Below are positions 1 to 10,933 of a stretch of 64,000 nt of DNA, piece after piece; the stretch's first letter is position 1, and each line of letters begins with the position of its first letter. This stretch comes from Diatrype stigma (lineage: Eukaryota > Ascomycota > Sordariomycetes > Xylariales > Diatrypaceae). The notes beneath the pieces are model-generated. The model had not been told where the DNA came from and made no database searches. It saw nothing but the letters and a program-made list of their open reading frames with translations. Position numbers and translations under genes: made by a program. Location: positions 1 to 64,000 of the forward strand of contig JAKJXP020000077.1 in the NCBI GenBank assembly GCA_022225965.2, given 5' to 3'.

Positions 1-1456
1 GAAGCTGGAAACAAAGGATACGTACTGATACGTACTTGCAAATTGCTGTATATAAATACTCCGTCGAATTCCCTTCGACGTCTCCTAGATCTTAGCTCTT
101 CAGTACGCTCCTAGAGACCATACAAAATTATAAGCTGATTTGTTCTATACGTTCCAAGCCCTACAAGCCCTTGTCACATTAATCACCAGTTGCAAGGCAT
201 AGCAAGCAACCATCATATGGATAAGGAACACGTGAAACTCCAAGATAAGCTCTGTAACAATCACCAGGTTTGAAGAGATGCTATGTGTACATGACACAGC
301 AAGTCTGGAATTCAGGGGCATGTGATGACAATGGGAAAAGGGTGCTGATGAGAACCTAGACCCAAGTGCAATTACCTCTAGGCTAGCTTATAGGACTAAA
401 GAAAGCCCTTCTTTTCTTTCTGGTCACTGTGATTGCAACAAGCAACTATGGGAGTATCGTGTGTGTTCCTCTACTTCCTACTGGGTCATATCTTACGCAT
501 AATCTATGATACGAAGTACATCGGTCCAATCAGATGATAGGCGGAAAACCCAATGTAACCCCAACTAACCGCTCACGATTTCTCATTTCTCGTAACAGGT
601 TTCAGCAGTATATCATATCATCGAGATCCTCAGTATGATCGACAGGTCACTACGGCTAGTGGCGCCCCCTTTTCTTCAAAGGCCAGCTTTGGCTGTTTAC
701 GATAGCGAAGAAAACCCCCCTCGCCCCTATCATCCCTTGGTCTTCTGCCTCCATGGCACTTCTATCCCGTTGACATGTCGTATTACCAAGACATCGCGAT
801 AATGATAGATAACGGTCCCTAGGGTCTAAGAAAATCAGATGTTTCAGCACAATCATCGATTCAAGCCGAGACGAACAATGTCACTTTTGGCACTCTCACG
901 TCCGTCCCGAATCTCAATCAGGTAGCCAAGCTCTATCTGTCCTGCCAAAACCAAGTCTAGGATGTACAGGGCCAGCTCTCGTATAACATTCACTGGTCTA
1001 GACCAACGGGTCTATTAGTAAACAACGCAACCGAAGTATGATGAGAGCATAATCTACTTTAACTTCTCGTTTCGGAAGTCGAGAAATAACATGTATGCCA
1101 CCCGTGTTCCCTCACAGGTATTCTGACACTGGCACGATACCTAAAGCCTATCCAATTACGATAACACGACAGGACCAACCGCCGAGATCCCGGGTCTCTA
1201 GTATCAGGCACTATTTCACCACCCATCCCGCCAGTCCAAGGGGGAACTGAATTTCCATGGGTTGAGCAGTTTATGATATGGTTGACATATATGTATCAAC
1301 TCTACGGTAATGAGACAAGCCTCAAGGGAAACTTCATTGTGCAACCGGTAGATAGACATGGCTCCTGCCACAGCACTGTAGCAACCAAGCCACCTACAAG
1401 GCTTGCCTAACTATCTAGATACAATTAAGCAACAAATCTGACAACAATTCAATCCT
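1..1456. other. Intergenic, no gene seen
   Basis: No open frame here looks like a real protein in length, codon use or motif. The sequence is AT-richer than the coding DNA further in and shows no clear tandem repeat. I see nothing to annotate. Confidence 0.6.
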
Positions 1457-1671
1457 GCCCGGTTAGTGTAGTGGTTAAGCACATTTCAGATTCTGCCCAA
1501 GAAAAAAAACAAATGGCCAAAAAGCCTTGGGTTCGATTCCCTGTGGCTGTACAAAAGTACACCGCAGAAACGGGTAACTCTTCCACCCTGTGTGCTACCT
1601 CCACAAGAATGGCAAGAGACAAAATGGCAAAGAATGAACAAAAGACCCAGGTTCGATTCCTGGACCAGGCA
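1457..1671 (+). tRNA. Split tRNA-like element, possibly a tRNA pseudogene
   Basis: The 5' part has an acceptor strand GCCCGGT at 1457-1463, followed by a D-arm and A-box-like stretch (GTGTAGTGGTTAAGCAC). The far 3' part has a perfect T-arm (CCAGG TTCGATT CCTGG) and ends ACCAGGCA, which pairs with the 5' acceptor strand at six of seven positions. A run of six T, a usual Pol III stop, follows at about 1682. Between the halves lie roughly 140 nt that contain a second T-arm-like B box at about 1530-1547. I cannot build a good anticodon stem with U33, so no isotype is given. It may be a tRNA with a very long intron, a composite of two tRNA pieces, or a tRNA-derived relic. Confidence 0.3.
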
Positions 1672-1770
1672 TTTATTATTATTTTTTGTATTGTATCGTT
1701 TCGTACAGTATTTTTGACACATATCCCGCCTCCTTCCCCTTTTCTCCATAATACCTACATACATATTACA

Positions 1771-2762
1771 TCAAAGCACCGCCTCGCCAGGCAGCAGCCC
1801 GTTCCGCCACCTTAGGGCGCCGTGGTCGTTGGCCCACGCGAGCAGGGCGTCGTAGTCGGCGCACTCGTAGTGGCGGGCGCCCCAGCCGGGGCCGGCGTCG
1901 TCGTCGGCGCCCTCGAGGGTGGTGTCGGCGCTGCAGGTGACGGACTGGCGCAGGTAGTCGAAGCAGTGGGCCGCGTGGTGGGCGACCTCGGGCGCCAGCG
2001 CGATCCCGCCGTACCCCTGCTGGAAGTGCTCGGCTAGGTACGACAGGCAGTGCAGCTGGTGGAACACCGCCACCATGTACGCGGGGCCGTCCGACGTCCG
2101 GTTCACCGCCACCGTCTGCGGCTGCCCGATCGTCGCCGAGTAGGCTTCGTGGTCCGGGATCTGCACGTAGCCCCGCGCGTCTGTTGGGTATGGATTGGTA
2201 AGGGGTTTGTGAACTCACCGCGTTCTCGGGAAATGGGTGTAGAGAGAGAAAGCCAAACGGGCGATGCATGAACTAGGCACGTACCTGAGCTTAGCGGTAT
2301 CCAGTTATGAAGCGTGTGAAGCGTGTCACGTTCATCGAAGAACATGTCGTCGCGCACGTACTGCGGATCCGGGAGGAACCTGTACGTCTTTCGAGGGACT
2401 GTTGAAGGCACGGACAGATTAGCATCCTTTTTTCTTTCTTCTTCCTCTTCTTCTTCTTTTCTTTCACTTTTACCCACCACACAGCAACATCGTGCCACGA
2501 CGGAGGAGGAGGAGGATGATGGTATATACATACACTTCGGTACCGGAGGCGTCTTGGCTTCGATCCGCTCGTAGACCGGATTGACCAACAAGGCGATTAT
2601 CGTCGCCGCCATCGCAATCTCCAGGGCGAGCCGCAGGTACCGTGTCACCTTGCTGCGGGAGCTCCCTTCTCGGGCCCACGCCGCATCCTCGCGTAGCGGT
2701 GTCGTCGTGAGGAAGGCCTCTCCCTCTTCCGCATCATTGCTTTCTTGCTTGCCGGGGCTCAT
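1771..2762 (-). CDS. UstYa-like (DUF3328) membrane oxidase
   Basis: Three exons are read on the minus strand: 2762-2534, 2398-2285 and 2180-1771 (250 aa), with donors GTATGT and GTACGT and acceptors CAACAG and CCAACAG. A cytosolic head of about 40 residues precedes one membrane segment at about 42-62. The lumenal part carries two HxxHC motifs: HQLHC at about 155-159 and HAAHC at about 183-187. The second is followed by FDYLRQSVTC and a downstream DTTLE. These paired motifs define the UstYa/DUF3328 family, whose characterised members carry out oxidative cyclisation of fungal ribosomal peptides such as ustiloxin. Length and layout are normal for the family and nothing is broken. No precursor peptide with Kex2-type repeats and no partner tailoring gene is visible nearby, so the substrate is unknown. 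Confidence 0.85.
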
Positions 2763-3473
2763 GGTGAAATCGTGCGCGAATGTCCGTGCAGACGATTCAT
2801 GAGAATACCGTACAAATTAATACTACGAAAGAAGAACGCGAGCAATAGTGATAGATAAGAAGGACATCGCAGAGTGTCATGTCGCGTAGGGTTATTAGGC
2901 AGTATGAGATTTGCTCAAAGGGGTAATCTTTTTCTTGTTCCGCTCCGTTCCGCGTTAGGCAAAGGTGGCGGGGTGCTATAAGTCCCCTCCTACAGCGGTT
3001 GGTTTTTAAGTGGTTTGTGAAACTTGAGTGGCATTCATCTACATCGTACCACTAGCAGAGAGCATAGCAGATGAAAGGAAGCACTGCATTGCTTGCAAGG
3101 GTTGCGCTATATGGGTTGTGGGGTTGAATACTCAATCAGTCCCCTTTTCCGGTCGTAGATGGCCAGTATAATCATAGGGCGCCGTGTTTGGATCCATAGA
3201 GCCCTGCCATTTAGGGGGTTCCATACCCACCCAAATGGGGGAACTGTAAAGTGAGTTACTATGTGATCTTGAAGAACTACCTCGTATGTGTCGCTCATTC
3301 CCGATAAACCCATCCACGCACGTAAAAGACCACATTCTAACGATGGGGTTCTAGTCGCTGTTTGAAATGAGCCTCATACCCATTGACTAACCGCTGGGAT
3401 TCTGCCACGAACAAAAAATCAACGCTTGACGAATGGTTTTCTAAACATGCTCTCAACACCTAGTTGACACCGC
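2763..3473. other. Intergenic, no gene seen
   Basis: This is the promoter side of the UstYa-like gene and the 3' side of the BTB gene. Short open frames exist but none has a recognisable protein signature. Confidence 0.6.
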
Positions 3474-4650
3474 TTACACCACTGGGGATCGAAGGCTGTA
3501 AATTGTATGGCCATCTCGCTTCATCTTGAACAGCCGTCCGACCTCTTGCACTTGCCAGTACCAAACATTAGTTGAGGGATCTCCAGCTAACACATCTACA
3601 TCCAACATGCACTCCTTTACGTCCCGAGCGAAGTCTTCGTGCTTGCACATCACAGGCCTTATCTTGTCGTAGAAGTCCCCCTCGAGGAACTTGCTGCCGA
3701 CCAGGGCGTAGGCCACAGGACGTATGCATATATCATGCGGGTTTGTATGGCCATAGAGCTCGTCCACAATGTCTGCGAAGTGAGCGTAAATTTCTTCCCG
3801 GAACTGACCTACGTCTCTATCGCTGTCGTTGGTTTCCAGCATAAGCTTTCGCCCCAGATCCCAGAATCGATGGCAGGCTAGCAATCTAGCGACGCTGACA
3901 TCATACTTGTTAGCCATGATGTAGAGGTGGAGAGCGTTGGATAGACCCTGGATGCGTTTCTCGATTTCGACCCGTGTAGGTTCTAATTCTAGCTCTCGTA
4001 TTCTAAGCTCGTCTTCTGTTATCGATGCCTCGGACTCAGACTCGGCCGTTTCCGTATCACTGTTGTCGCTTAAGACTTCATCAACATGGTCGGAGTCAGG
4101 AATGTCATTGTAAAGATCCAGGTTGAAAAGATCATTGTTGGAATGATCGCTTGTGCCATGGCCCTTGTCTTCGTCGTGAAACGAATCTTGGAGATCGCAT
4201 TGCATATCCCAACGTTTATTCGCATCTGGAACCATGCTACCCTTCTGTGAGAGATAGTAGATGACGTCCTGCCTTGGGAGGAGTGCGAGTTCGTTAGGTC
4301 GACTTGACGTTCGATAGAAGACATCTACGTAATCCCCCATGTATAAACAAGAAAGGAGAATATCGAAAATTGTGGGGTCGTCTTCAGGGAGATCGATGAC
4401 CCGTTCATGAGCTTCCTGGTGAGCCACGTAGTAAGCATAATTATCATCTCGTGTATGTACCACATACAGGATCAAGTTGATAAGTAGACTTACTCACCTT
4501 CCAGGGACCATCACACATTTTGGCAAAGACCGCGGATTGGGTGCAGACGATGGCCCGGTGAATATTGAAAGTACGGTCTCCGCACTTCACCGTGAGGTCC
4601 GAGTACTCCCCGTGGATGAGGAGGTTCTGGATGCATCCGTATATCGACAT
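3474..4650 (-). CDS. BTB/POZ domain protein
   Basis: Two exons are read: 4650-4498 and 4415-3474 (364 aa), separated by an 82-nt intron with donor GTGAGT and acceptor CACCAG. The splice joins GPWK to EAHERVIDLPEDDP, which restores the usual fungal BTB core. The BTB fold covers about residues 10-100: a YSDLTVKCGDRTFNIHRAIVC strand-helix part shortened here to its key YSDLTV and HRAIVC pieces, then the LPEDDP and YMGDYV segments. After it comes a strongly acidic, Ser/Asp-rich linker, then a helical C-terminus of unknown type. BTB domains mediate protein-protein contacts, often as Cullin-3 adaptors. No Kelch, MATH or DNA-binding domain is seen, so the specific role is unknown. Confidence 0.85.
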
Positions 4651-5480
4651 AGCGAAGAGAGAAGTAGTAGTTTCGATGTTATGCGGCTCAAAACAAGCTG
4701 TGAGTGCCCATGAGTGATGTAATACTGATACTTCGATATGTATGATCTGAGTTCTAGATACAATTGTCTCCTAAGAAACAAATTTATCTTGATGATATAC
4801 CTATTCCAAGGGTGCCCAAGTCTAACAATCTTAGGGCGAGAAGCTCAGCCCTTGAAACTGTAATATACGTCACTACCTTCCCTGAGATATTTGAGCCTGT
4901 CATGAAACTACGTATAGGATTTACAGATCATTCCTTCCCGCGTAGTTTGAGGGACAGGCAAGGCACTTTTGGGGATGACCTCATGTTTACCTTAACTTGC
5001 TTCAGCCATGTGCATACCGTACTAGGTTTGGAGGCCAGAATGTCCACAGGTCTGGCAGTTCTTGCTTATGAAGGTATTCTACGAGGTCAAACACTGCTTC
5101 AAGAACGTAGGTGTTCCATAGTTGATTGGAAACGACATCTGTGAGTGGAATCATGTTGGCAATTATCAACAAAGATCTGGGTTGTCGGTACTGCACAACA
5201 GTTGACTACAAATCTACCACCATATGAAAATTACCCACAATGCCAACATGATGGTGATTTTAGCAAAAGGGACTGATTACACATTGATTAGCGAACATCA
5301 AGCACTCCAGACCAGAGTCAAAACATGACAAGCAGTTCCAGATCAGACCAAACAACCGCGCCTTCGCCTCCTCATCCCAACCGACAAGGAACCAAATCTC
5401 TCACCACATCTTTTATGACCACTAGCCGTGGTTGGTGCTGCCAGCCCTAGGTCGATTACAACAACAAGTGTGTCTTCTTT
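4651..5480. other. Intergenic, possible weak relic
   Basis: A 126-codon open frame at about 4764-5144 (+) and a shorter one at 5002-5196 (-) overlap each other. Neither shows a domain, a convincing start context or GC-rich codon use. The stretch may hold decayed coding sequence, but I cannot name it. Confidence 0.4.
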
Positions 5481-6841
5481 TCACCCCTGCATCTCAGACA
5501 CATGCGGCATGGGCGGCTGCTGTTGCTGTTGCTGTTGCTGTTGCGTTTCCGGGTGGTGTAAGGAGATGGGGATGGATCCGTATCTGCCCGGAGTCTGCGC
5601 ACCCATGGGTCGCTGCTGCTGCTGCTGCTGGCTTCCGTAGTCCCCATGGACGCGCGGGTCGTACGCCTGGTACCGCTGTTGCTGTTGAGGAGCAGCGGCG
5701 ACGCCGTGCTGGCGGTGGTTGTAGGGCGGCAGCATGGCGGGGGAGGCGAGAGGGGATCCGGCGCTGGAAGAGGTCATGTTGGACCGCGCGCTCTTGGGCT
5801 CGTCGGCAGGTAGCTCAGACCGGAATTCCGACGGCGTGGTAGGGCCGAGGGGGTCCTCCCCGTGATTTACTGCGCGCGTTACCTCGGTAGCAGGTGGGTG
5901 GCCATCCGGCTGTGTCGTAACTCGGTCTCCCTGCTGCTGCTGCTGATTCTTCTTCCGCTTTCGCAGGAGAATCGCCATGAACACCATGGCCCCGATCAGT
6001 AGAACGCCGGCGCCGGAACCGATGCCGGCGCCGAGCTTGGCGCCAAGACTGAGCCCTGGAGCATCGGGAGCTGCGGAAGACGTGAGGATCGAGGGAGAGT
6101 TCGTAGTGGGAGAGCTCGTAATGGGAGGATCACTGGTAGATGTTGACGAACTCGCGGCACTCGAGGGGCCTGCTGACGAGGTAGGCGACGAGGCCGGCGG
6201 TGTCTTCGTACTTCGCATGGTGGGCGTATGCCCCGGGTAGTAAGAGATGGTCCCGTCCAAGTCCGACGGCAAACTGGCTACGCCGTCCAGGCTCGGAGAA
6301 TCCTTGAACAGGGGCTGCTTGCCATCGCAGTCGCATTTGCTAGGGGCCACGTCCAGCGATTGGTTGGGCTTTTCCTTGCAGCCAGCCCATTCCTCGTCCT
6401 TTTTGGTCACATCGTCGCTCGTCCCGCAGCGGACGAGACCCAACCACTGCTGATCCTGGAAGTAGAGCTTCTGGGGGCACGCGGGATGCGAGTAGTTTGG
6501 GTCGGTGCATCCTGCAATGTACTGGATATCGGGGTTTGGAGTCAGTATACGCTGTTCTATGAAGAAGGTTTTAGATGCTTACAGTGGTACCGGCTGTGTA
6601 CTTCGCGTCAGTGTCATGTATGTCAAGTACGATAGGGTCGTCTTGGGATGTGTATGTGGTGGCACTTACTATTCTCATGGTAACAGGCATTGCTCGAGGT
6701 GCAATAATCACCAAGCCCACAACAAGGAAAGTGTGTGCCTAGAAGGCCGGCGTTGCCGCAAGGTATGAAGTTAGCGGCAGCGTGCCTGTTCTGGAGGGAG
6801 TAGCAGGTCCCATTGGGCCACAGAATGTCATCGTCGTCCAT
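5481..6841 (-). CDS. Cys-rich single-pass membrane protein with polyQ tail
   Basis: Three exons are read: 6841-6670, an 11-nt exon at 6593-6583, and 6521-5481 (407 aa). The tiny exon is required: it gives N-TGTT-YIAGCTDP, the pattern that normally follows the first Cys-rich module in this fungal family. The outer part holds Cys-rich modules (FPCCGLGDYC, AGCTDPNYSHPACP, CDCDG), then a Ser/Thr/Pro-rich stalk. One membrane helix lies at about 225-247, followed by RKRKK. The cytosolic tail is disordered, with several Gln runs. This layout resembles fungal surface sensor-like or Mid2-like proteins, but no function is established. The start is uncertain: an in-frame Met 30 codons upstream (6931) also exists, and neither start gives a clear signal peptide. 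Confidence 0.7.
6583..6593 (-). other. 11-nt microexon
   Basis: The sequence CCGGTACCACT on the minus strand is bounded by ACACAG before it and GTAAGC after it. It takes the reading frame from phase 1 to phase 0, so the Cys-rich module reads through. Skipping it would shift the frame. Confidence 0.7.
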
Positions 6842-7971
6842 TGCCAAAGAACCGAATCCATCCGTCAACCGCGGGATGGGGAGGGAGAGTCGATTGATTC
6901 TTGTGAAATTGCGGTTCGAGGAAAGTACCAAATAAGTACCTAATGATAGCAGGATTAATGATAGCAGGATGGCTGGAGAGGATTAGTTTGGGTTGCCAAA
7001 GTAGGACCTCGGGACGCGTCGATGGGGAAGAAGAACTGAGAATGTGGTCCAACGTCAATTCCTAGATTGGCATCTTAGGTGACCTTCCACGGGTTTTAGT
7101 CAGACGGGGTTCCTGAGGACTTTAGGAAGATTGCGCTTTCTTTGTTTGCCAGAATCCCCAGACTTGTCACCTGGAGAGCCTCCACTTGGGTTACCTGTCT
7201 GTCTGTCTGTTCTATCCCAAGCCTGGATAAGTGATAAGTAACTTTGTGCAACAATTGGCTGAGATGGATTCGAGTGACTTGTAGCCTAAAATATTTGTTA
7301 ATACTAGGCAAGAATTGAATAATAGGTAGCCTGTTGAATAGTACCTAAGGTAAGTACTTAAGTATGTAGGACCGGTGTCAGTAAGTAGGTGGCATAGTTA
7401 TCGAACCCTTTGGCTTAAAACCATGTCCTAAGCTCAAGTCAGTAAGAGAATGATACTGACTAGATTCATTCTTCCAAGGTGCATATACCAGAAATAATGT
7501 GAGGCATGGGCGGCTCCCAGAATCATGTGGCTAATCAAATGATGTTCTATTGAAATTGGTATCTGACGAAACTTGTGATCAATGGCCACTTCATGACTTG
7601 TCATACTTGCAGTTACCAGGCCCAGTTTGAGCCCCTAATCTTGTTTCCGTTCGTTTCGTTCAATCCTCTGTTCGAACCCACACCCTCGAACCTACAAGAC
7701 TAATTAGGACAACTAGGGTTGGAGTCATAATATGTAGGTTACTTTGGATATCCTGAAGGGGACTTGCCAGTAATGGGCCTAGAATAGAAAGTAAAGGGGC
7801 ATGGAATACAAAACATTGGGTAGTCATATAATAGCATGTCGAATCTACGTTGGCATCTCCTGGCATCTAAACATTATCCAATACAATCTACCTAGCATCG
7901 TAGACAGATAGATCTATTTTACATTAAGTCACCCACTGGTGCCACTTCCCAGCCGTCATCATCCGGCCCTT
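6842..7971. other. Intergenic, no gene seen
   Basis: This is the upstream side of the membrane-protein gene and the 3' side of the GH31 gene. It has short direct repeats such as CTGTCTGTCTGT near 7200 and palindromic bits such as AAGTACTTAAG near 7355. I see no gene. Confidence 0.6.
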
Positions 7972-10933
7972 TCACACCTTAACCTCGACCGTAAACCCCT
8001 CCGTCAGCGGCCTATCCACCACCACGCTGACAGTCCCCCTACCAGCATCGACCGTCGCCTCGACGCCCCGGCCCTGGACCCGCGCCGTCACCCCCGCCGT
8101 CGTTCCATTATTAGCAGCAGGCAGCAGCCCCAGGAACGTGACCTTGACGATCTTCGCGTCGGTCGCGTAGCCGAACTCGCCCTCGACCGTCAGGACGCCG
8201 TCGGCGTACGCGAAGCGCACGTCCGTGACGCCCTGCGGCCGCGGGTCGGCGCTGACGCCGTCGTCGAGGTACAGCTCGCCGGCGGCGGCGCCGTCGCGGC
8301 CCAGCGGGACCAGGAGCTCGAAGTCCTGCGCGCGCACCTCGGTGGTCGTCATGCCGGAGCGGACGCGCAGCGGCACGGCCACGCCGCCGCGCAGGAACAG
8401 CGGGATGTCGGCGAGCCCCTGATCCTCGACCGTGATCACGGCGCCGCCTGTCGCGTTCCTACCAGTGTCGACGCGCCGGTGCGTGTGGAAGTCGTAGAAG
8501 ACGTCGTCGGGCAGGTAGACGTCGACGCTGGTGGCGTTCTCCTCGGTGACGGGGGCGACGAGCAGGGCCGGCCCGTAGAAGTACTGCAGCTCGAGGGCCC
8601 AGGTGGCCGGGTCCTCCGGGTACAGGTAGAAGACGGGGGAGACGGCGGGGGTGCCGTCGGCGGACTGGCGGCGCAGGGCCGTGTAGATGTAGTCGAGCAG
8701 GCGGTAGCGGATGTCGATGGCGCGGCGGGCGGCGGCGGCGACGGAGTCCCAGCGGTAGAACTCCTGGGGCTGGGCGCCGTACTCGTTGTGCACGCGGTAG
8801 AAGGGCACGAAGGCGCCGAGCGTCGCCCAGCGCGCGCACAGCTGCTCCGTCGTGTTCTGCGCGAACCCGCAGATGTCCGCCCCCACCGTCGGGATCTGGT
8901 AGATGGACGCGAAGGCCAGCGCGCTGCGGATGTTCAGCCGGTACTCCGCCCACGTCGACAGGTTGTCCCCCAGCCAGTGGCCCACCTTGGTCCCGGCCCC
9001 GGCGAACGTCGAGCGCGTGATTATGAGCGGTCGCAGGCCGGGCCGGCGCTGCAGCATGGCCGCGTGCGACTGCACCGACATCATCGAGCCGTACATGTTG
9101 TGCGTGTCGTACATCGCCAGCCCGTTCTGGTGGATCACGTCAGTGTTGACGGTTTTGTTGGAGATGCCGCCCTTGTCTGCGTTCCAGTCATCCTGGTACG
9201 CCGCCTTGTTGTGGATGGAATACTTGGGAAACAGAAGGTCGCGGTCGGGTAGACCTAACTGCTGCCCTTCTGATTGTCGGCTCTCAAGCCGTAAGTGGCT
9301 TGTGGACAATGTGGACAAAGGGTTGACAGTACTATCTCGGACTTCGAGCGATCGCGCTTCGGTGCGCTCGCAGTCTGTTCCCTCGGGCTGGAAGTCGCAT
9401 GGGAAGCCGGGCAAGGCTCTTGGGGGGCTTCGGACGGGTGGGGCCTCGGGCGGGTATCCGATCGCGGACTCGTCAGGGTTGTCGCAGGGGAAGAAGCAGG
9501 GGAAGCTACTCGGCTCGTTCATGTCGATCCAGAGAGCGTCGATGTCGACGCCCGTGTCCGGAGAGAAGAACTCGTTGAATTCGTTGTTCCAGTATTGACT
9601 GATGTTGGCGGAGAACCAGTCGGGGAATGCCGTCACGCCGGGCCAGACAACGCCCTTCCACACGGACCCGTTCTCCCGGAGCAGGAAGATGTTATCCTCC
9701 ACACCTCGGTGGAACGGGGGATAGTCCTGGTAGGCGACGGCGGGATCGACCATGACGACGTAGTGCTGATCCGCCGCATGCAAATAGTCGACCAGCCCGC
9801 GCATCATGTGGAGGGGGTACCTGTCCGGGTCGAGCGAAAATACCTAAAACATGTGAGAAAACGGAATGACACTTGCAGGGACTTCACCCCTATTTTCGGG
9901 TAGCTTACCCGTCGTCTGTCCATGTAGTCGATATCGGTCCACATCGTCTCGAGAGGGATATTCGCTTGGCTGTAGTTGTAGACAACTTCGGCCACGTCGA
10001 AGGCATCCTGGTACCCATATCGGCAGTTGTGTAATCCGAGTCCCCAGTACGGCATGAGGGTAGGTAGCCCTACAATCTCGGCATATTGCTTCGCGACTTC
10101 AACGGGACCCGGCCCGGCCACGAAGTAGAAGTCAAGCACACCACCGAGGGTGTTGTACTCTAGATACTGGTCTGAATTTCCTGTATTATTGATCATGATG
10201 TCCATGCCGTTCGAGTTGAGGAAAAAGACGCCGTGGGAGCCGGAAGCGCGCTGCTCGAAGTAAACAGGGTGGTTTCCGTATAGGTTTGCGCCTTCAGGCA
10301 CACCATAAGAATCCTGCGACCAAAATGTGCGGATGTAGTCGGTCGTATTCAGTCTCAGCGGGTCCGAGTGCTCGCCAAGCCCGTATAGGTACGGGTCCTC
10401 TGGGAGTTTTGTCCTCAGCCGCAGATATTGAGACTCGAACACCAGGCTGGCCGCCGATGTGTCGAACAGCACCTCGCCCGTTTCGGACCGAGACACAGTG
10501 AACGAGAAAGGTTTCTCCACATAATCGAACTTCAGCGCCGGATGCTGAGTCTGGTTGCTAGGGCCATCGGGGCGTGGAAAGACGGACTCCGGCACTTGGT
10601 AGACATTATTCTCGGCATCCTGGATTTTGACATGGAGTCTCGTGTCTGGAATGTAATTAGCTCGGACGCAAGATGGAGTAGCCTGGCTGCTCTCGATGAT
10701 GGGCGCCCACCAGTATCGTACGAGACGTCTAGAATTAGATTCTTGAGATCTGTGCCGTAGACATCACAGGCCTCGCCAGCAAGCGACAGGTCCGCTGTTA
10801 ATCGAAGAGCAGTGCTCTTCACATTTGAAGCTTTGTAGCCAGGGCAAGCAGCAAGAGCATCAGCTGTGGGATAGCCCCTTGGGATTAGTGCCGCCGCGGA
10901 GGCGGCTACGGCCATGAACAGTAAACTGGCCAT
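7972..10933 (-). CDS. GH31 alpha-glucosidase, secreted
   Basis: Three exons are read: 10933-10711, 10645-9909 and 9843-7972 (943 aa, normal for fungal GH31). Introns of 65 nt each use donors GTGGGC and GTAAGC. A signal peptide covers about residues 1-17. The N-terminal beta domain contains [10 protein letters not shown]; the catalytic barrel contains MWTDIDYMD. The nucleophile motif [10 protein letters not shown] places the Asp at about 427, and the acid/base motif GHWLGDN places its Asp at about 613. GADICGF follows. The enzyme should release glucose from the non-reducing ends of maltose and malto-oligosaccharides outside the cell, as the AgdB/AgdC types do. A low-complexity stretch at about 483-515 (from EARSLEVRD to GQQLGLPD) could be a loop or an unrecognised in-frame intron. 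Exact substrate preference (maltose, isomaltose, some beta-glucosides) cannot be read. Confidence 0.93.

Noticed and set aside
4764..5196. Overlapping 126-codon (+) and 64-codon (-) open frames
   Set aside because: No domain, poor start context, AT-rich codons; at most an old relic that I cannot name.
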